From: Myxococcota bacterium
Lineage (GTDB): Bacteria; Myxococcota_A; UBA9160; UBA4427
DNA: 64,000 nucleotides
Assembly (NCBI GenBank): GCA_041389495.1
Contig: JAWKRT010000007.1
Span: 1-64,000 of the forward strand
Reading direction: 5' to 3'
Positions within the stretch are counted from its first letter, which is position 1. Every line of letters begins with the position of its first letter. The translations under genes and the position numbers were made by a program. Positions 61,028-64,000 of the stretch are shown piece by piece. Below the pieces are notes generated by a model. The model ran no database searches and was not told the origin of the DNA. It saw only the letters and a program-made list of their open reading frames with translations.

Positions 61028-62545
61028 CTATTCGCTCCCGACGTCGCGCGCGCGCGCGGCGTCGAGTCGCCTGCGCAGCGCGGCGGCGCCGCCGCGGATG
61101 CTCACCGCCTGCATCCCCTCGGCGCGCATCAGCTCGGCCAGATGTCCGCTCTTCAGCCCGAACTCGCAGTAGAGCGCATAGCGATGTGCGCGGTCGAACG
61201 AGGCGTAGGCGCGCACCGCGTCGGCGAAGTCGAGGAAGAGCGCGCCGGGCGCGTGCCACGTCTGATAGGCGGGCTTGCTGCGCAGGTCGAGCAGCGTCGC
61301 GCCTTCCGGGACGTCGTCGACCTGCAGCGTCGGGTCGTCGAGCGTCGCGAGGTCGAGCGCGCGCAGGTCGAACACGCTGCGGGCCGCGACGGCGGCGTCG
61401 AGCAGGCCCGCGTCGAGCTTCGTCTCCTCGGCCTCGATCGCGCCGAGCGTCGCCGCCGTCGCCGGCTTCGACGGCACGAGCGCGCAGTACTCGCCCACGA
61501 CCTTCGAGAGCTCGAACGTTCCGATCGCGCGCGCGGACGCGAGGATGTCGTCCTTGTTCATGCCGACGAGCGGCCGCAGGATGGGAACGGTGGTGGCGCG
61601 CGAGATCACGGCGAGGTTCTGCAGCGTCTGCGACGAGACCTGGCCGATCGCCTCGCCCGTCGCGATCGCCGCCGCGCCGCGCTCGGCGGCGACGAGCTCG
61701 GCCGCGCGCAGCATCCGGCGCTTGAGCACCACCTGCCAGTAGCGCGTCGTGCAGGCGCGCTGGAGATCGGCGGAGACGCTGTCGAAGTCGACCGAGTGGA
61801 GCTGCGGGCGCGTGCCATAGGACCACGCGTCGGCGAGATGCTTGGCGACGCGCATGGTGCCGAGCTCGTGCGTGCGCCCACCGAGGTTGCAGAAGACGTA
61901 GTCGAGCGCGACGCCGCGCCGCAGCAGCTGCCAGGCGGCGACGGCGGAGTCGAAGCCGCCCGACACGAGCGCGACGGCGCGGCCTTCGACGCCGAGCGGG
62001 AGCCCGCCCGGCCCGCGCGCCACGTCGCGGAAGAAGTGCGCGCGCCCGGGCGCGACCTCGACGTGGACGGCGACCTCGGGGTCGTCGAGGTCGACGCCCG
62101 CCGCGCGCGGAGCGAGTGCGGCGCCGAGCGCGCGCGCGACGTCGCTCGACGAGGCCGCGATGCGCGCGCGGTCGCCGACGCGCCGCGCGCGCACGGCGAA
62201 GCGCCGGCCCGCGACCGCGTCGGCGAACAGGCGCACTCCCTCGCGCACGATGTCGTCGGTCGACGACCACGGCAGCTCGATCGCACCGACGACCGACTGC
62301 ACGCCGAACGTGCGCGACAGCACGGGCAGCGCGCGCGTCGCGTCGTCGGTGGACGCGAGCTGGATGCGCAGCCGGTCGTGGCCGCGCTCGATGCGCGAGC
62401 GGATGCCGAGCGCGCGCAGCCCGTCCTTCACGTTCGCAGCGAGGCGCTTCGAGAAGTAGGCGCGCGTCGGGCGCGCCTTCGTCGTGAGCTCACCGCTGTA
62501 GCGCGCGAGGACGAGCGAGCCGGTGCTCTCGGTCGGAGTCGCCAT
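61028..62545 (-). CDS. thiI: tRNA 4-thiouridine synthase / thiamine sulfurtransferase ThiI
   Basis: A 505-residue protein in the full E. coli-like form. It has a ferredoxin-like/THUMP region (about 10-180), a PP-loop ATPase with SGGFDS at 195-200, and a C-terminal rhodanese domain with persulfide Cys460 (YALYCEFGLKSGHLAELM). Cys354 (GEYCALV) matches the partner Cys344 of E. coli, so the disulfide-relay mechanism can operate. It thiolates U8 of tRNA and supplies sulfur for the thiazole of thiamine. No thi genes are adjacent. Confidence 0.95.
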   Translation of the reverse strand: MATPTESTGSLVLARYSGELTTKARPTRAYFSKRLAANVKDGLRALGIRSRIERGHDRLRIQLASTDDATRALPVLSRTFGVQSVVGAIELPWSSTDDIVREGVRLFADAVAGRRFAVRARRVGDRARIAASSSDVARALGAALAPRAAGVDLDDPEVAVHVEVAPGRAHFFRDVARGPGGLPLGVEGRAVALVSGGFDSAVAAWQLLRRGVALDYVFCNLGGRTHELGTMRVAKHLADAWSYGTRPQLHSVDFDSVSADLQRACTTRYWQVVLKRRMLRAAELVAAERGAAAIATGEAIGQVSSQTLQNLAVISRATTVPILRPLVGMNKDDILASARAIGTFELSKVVGEYCALVPSKPATAATLGAIEAEETKLDAGLLDAAVAARSVFDLRALDLATLDDPTLQVDDVPEGATLLDLRSKPAYQTWHAPGALFLDFADAVRAYASFDRAHRYALYCEFGLKSGHLAELMRAEGMQAVSIRGGAAALRRRLDAARARDVGSE

Positions 62546-62812
62546 GGAGGGGGCTCGCGGAGGTGGGCGGCCGTCCGGGCCGCGCGCGTGGACGCTCGCT
62601 CGGCGCGAGCCGCTCTGCAGCAGTCGGTCTGCGGCAGCGGTGGGAGGGGCGGCAGTCTGGCTCGCGCCGCGCGGAACGCCCGCGCCGCCGCATCGCGGGC
62701 AAGCCTACCCGAGGCCGCCGCGGCGGGCCCCGCGTCGGCGCACGCGGCGGGCCGCGCCCGCCGACGCGCGGGCTGCGGCGGCCCGGCGCAGTGCGGCATG
62801 CTGCCCGGCCGC

Positions 62813-63574
62813 ATGGCTTGCCGCTCACCCATCCGCGCCGCTGCCGGCCGCTCGTGGCTCGCGGCGCTCGCCGCGACGGTCGCGCTCACCGCACTCTCCG
62901 GGTCGTCCGGGTGCGCGGGGGGCGGCGCGGCGCGCGAGCCCCTCGCCGCGGCGCTCCGCGAGGGCGAGACGGCGCTCGCCGTCGGCGAGCTCGAGCGCGC
63001 GCTCGCCGACTACGAGCGCGCGCTCGCCCTCGCCCCGGACGACGCGCGGGCGCTCGAGGGGCTGGCGCGCACGCGCCTCGCGCGGCGCGAGGACGCCGCG
63101 GCGCTCGACGCGCTGCTCGCGCTGGAGGCGCGGCTCGGCGAGCAGGACGGCGCGCTCCCGGCGCCGCTCGCGCGGGCGCGCTGCGCGCTCGTCGAGCGGG
63201 CGGCGCGCGCCGAGCTCGCCGCGGGCGCGCCCGCGGCCGCGCTCCTGCGCGCGACGTCGCCCGCGTACGCGCCCTGCCCGGCCGCCGCGCGCACGGCGCT
63301 CGAGGTCGACGCACACCGCCGGCTCGCGCGGGACGCCGCCCACCCCGCCGTGGCTTCCGCCCATCATCGGCGTGTGCTCGCGCTCACGCCCGGCGATCCC
63401 GAGGCGAGCCTCGCGCTCGCGCGCCGTCTCGTCGCGCTCGGCGATGCGGACGAGGCGCTGCGCCTGCTCGACGCCGCGCTCGCGGCGCATCCCGCCGACG
63501 AGGCGTTGATCGAGCTCACGGTCGAGGTGCTGGCCGGCCCGAAGCGGCTCCGAGCGCAGCGCCCGCCCGACTAG
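62813..63574 (+). CDS. TPR-like lipoprotein
   Basis: A 253-residue protein. The signal peptide ends LTALSGSSGC (lipobox-like, Cys lipidated). Tetratricopeptide-type repeats follow: AVGELERALADYERALALAP, DDARALEGLARTRLARREDA and LVALGDADEALRLLDAALAA. TPR lipoproteins scaffold envelope complexes; here the next gene encodes Pal, so an envelope-assembly role is plausible. ATG 62798 is a possible earlier start. A 7-bp inverted repeat (63584-63590 with 63607-63613) follows the stop. Confidence 0.75.
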   Translation: MACRSPIRAAAGRSWLAALAATVALTALSGSSGCAGGGAAREPLAAALREGETALAVGELERALADYERALALAPDDARALEGLARTRLARREDAAALDALLALEARLGEQDGALPAPLARARCALVERAARAELAAGAPAAALLRATSPAYAPCPAAARTALEVDAHRRLARDAAHPAVASAHHRRVLALTPGDPEASLALARRLVALGDADEALRLLDAALAAHPADEALIELTVEVLAGPKRLRAQRPPD

Positions 63575-63741
63575 GCTTCGACTAGGGTTCTTGCGATGGC
63601 CCGCGGGAACCCTCACAATCCGGCGCGTTTCACGCTTCTTGCCGTCGTCTGCCTCGACGACGATCGCACGTCACGGCTGCCGCGGAGGTCGCGGACGCTT
63701 CGAGACGGCGCTTCGAGGCGACGACAGGGAGATCACAAGGA

Positions 63742-64000
63742 ATGAAGCGGCTCTCGTTCTCGACCACGGCGCTCGCAGCCGTGTTGGTGATGGGTCTGTC
63801 GGCCTGCCAGCAGACGGGGCAGAAAGAGGAAGCGCCCGACAACGTCAACGAGTTCAAGCAGCCCACGGAGGCGCCGGTCGAGCGCGCGGCCCCGCCGATG
63901 GCGACCGACCTCGGCACCGTCTACTTCGACTTCGACAGCTCGCGCATCCGCACGGACGCGCGCGACGTGCTCAAGAAGAACGCGGAGGCGCTCCGCTCGT
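63742..64000 (+). CDS. pal: Peptidoglycan-associated lipoprotein Pal (5' part)
   Basis: The first 86 codons are in the window. MKRLSFSTTALAAVLVMGLS ends at lipobox LSAC, so Cys is residue 22. After a short acidic/Pro linker comes the OmpA-like domain: LGTVYFDFDSSRIRTDARDV and LKKNAEAL. Pal tethers the outer membrane to peptidoglycan and works with Tol proteins in division. It could also be another OmpA-family lipoprotein. A short AAGGA lies directly before the ATG. Confidence 0.85.
   Translation, partial: MKRLSFSTTALAAVLVMGLSACQQTGQKEEAPDNVNEFKQPTEAPVERAAPPMATDLGTVYFDFDSSRIRTDARDVLKKNAEALRS

Overview
The window is a very GC-rich bacterial chromosome segment built around the classical replication-origin neighbourhood. 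Gene order (rsmG-parA-parB-bactofilin next to the F1 part of an F-type ATP synthase, with atpI-atpB-atpE elsewhere), ATP synthase b and b' subunits that begin with signal-like peptides, a c subunit with a signal peptide, and a parS sequence of the GTTCCACGTGGAAC type all point to a deltaproteobacteria-like lineage (Myxococcota / Desulfobacterota / related candidate phyla). The exact phylum cannot be fixed from the sequence alone. No tRNA, rRNA, CRISPR array, transposase or prophage was seen.

Layout. 1-13,149 (all minus): F1Fo ATP synthase atpC(partial)-D-G-A-H-F-F'; bactofilin; parB, parA; rsmG; two parS-like sites around a terminator hairpin; khpB, yidC, yidD, rnpA, rpmH. 13,150-13,614: the strand switch, the best origin candidate. 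13,615-24,532 (all plus): dnaN, gyrB, gyrA, hemL, then the membrane half of the ATP synthase (AtpZ-like, atpI, atpB, atpE) and tmk. The usual dnaA, recF, mnmE and mnmG are missing from their expected places. 24.5-29.5 kb (minus): a degenerate CPBP-family membrane protein, uvrA and a SurA-like chaperone. 30.1-34.4 kb (plus): a TetR regulator behind a good palindrome, and a 1205-residue secreted ThuA / propeller / HEAT / cytochrome c protein. 34.4-44.8 kb (mostly minus): a SnoaL-like protein, mfd, a cupin lipoprotein, a YdjM-like membrane protein (plus strand), and an operon of NAD-type isocitrate dehydrogenase, an AlkP-superfamily phosphodiesterase (frameshifted), GT2 and GT4 glycosyltransferases. 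44.8-47.5 kb: an isolated rplC with its own promoter and leader hairpin, rlmE, a VOC protein, and nudC on the other strand. 47.8-51.7 kb: a minor-pilin cluster (FimT/GspH, PilV, PilW, PilX types) plus a lipoprotein. 51.6-58.1 kb: SGNH hydrolase, a 62-residue membrane protein, a thiolase-like protein with Ser in place of the nucleophilic Cys, sppA, an SRPBCC protein and an alpha/beta hydrolase. 58.2-64 kb: ECF sigma, its membrane anti-sigma and a repeat-bearing DUF3106-type exported protein, a small unknown protein, thiI, a TPR-like lipoprotein and the start of pal.

How it works together. The left part couples chromosome segregation (ParABS plus a bactofilin scaffold), RNA and membrane-protein biogenesis and energy conservation around the origin. 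The right part is mainly envelope biology: pili, lipoproteins, periplasmic folding, signal peptide digestion and an envelope-type ECF sigma module. Three genes (the phosphodiesterase, rlmE and the DUF3106 protein) lack an intact frame or start codon. Either several genes here are really altered, or the assembly carries residual indels.
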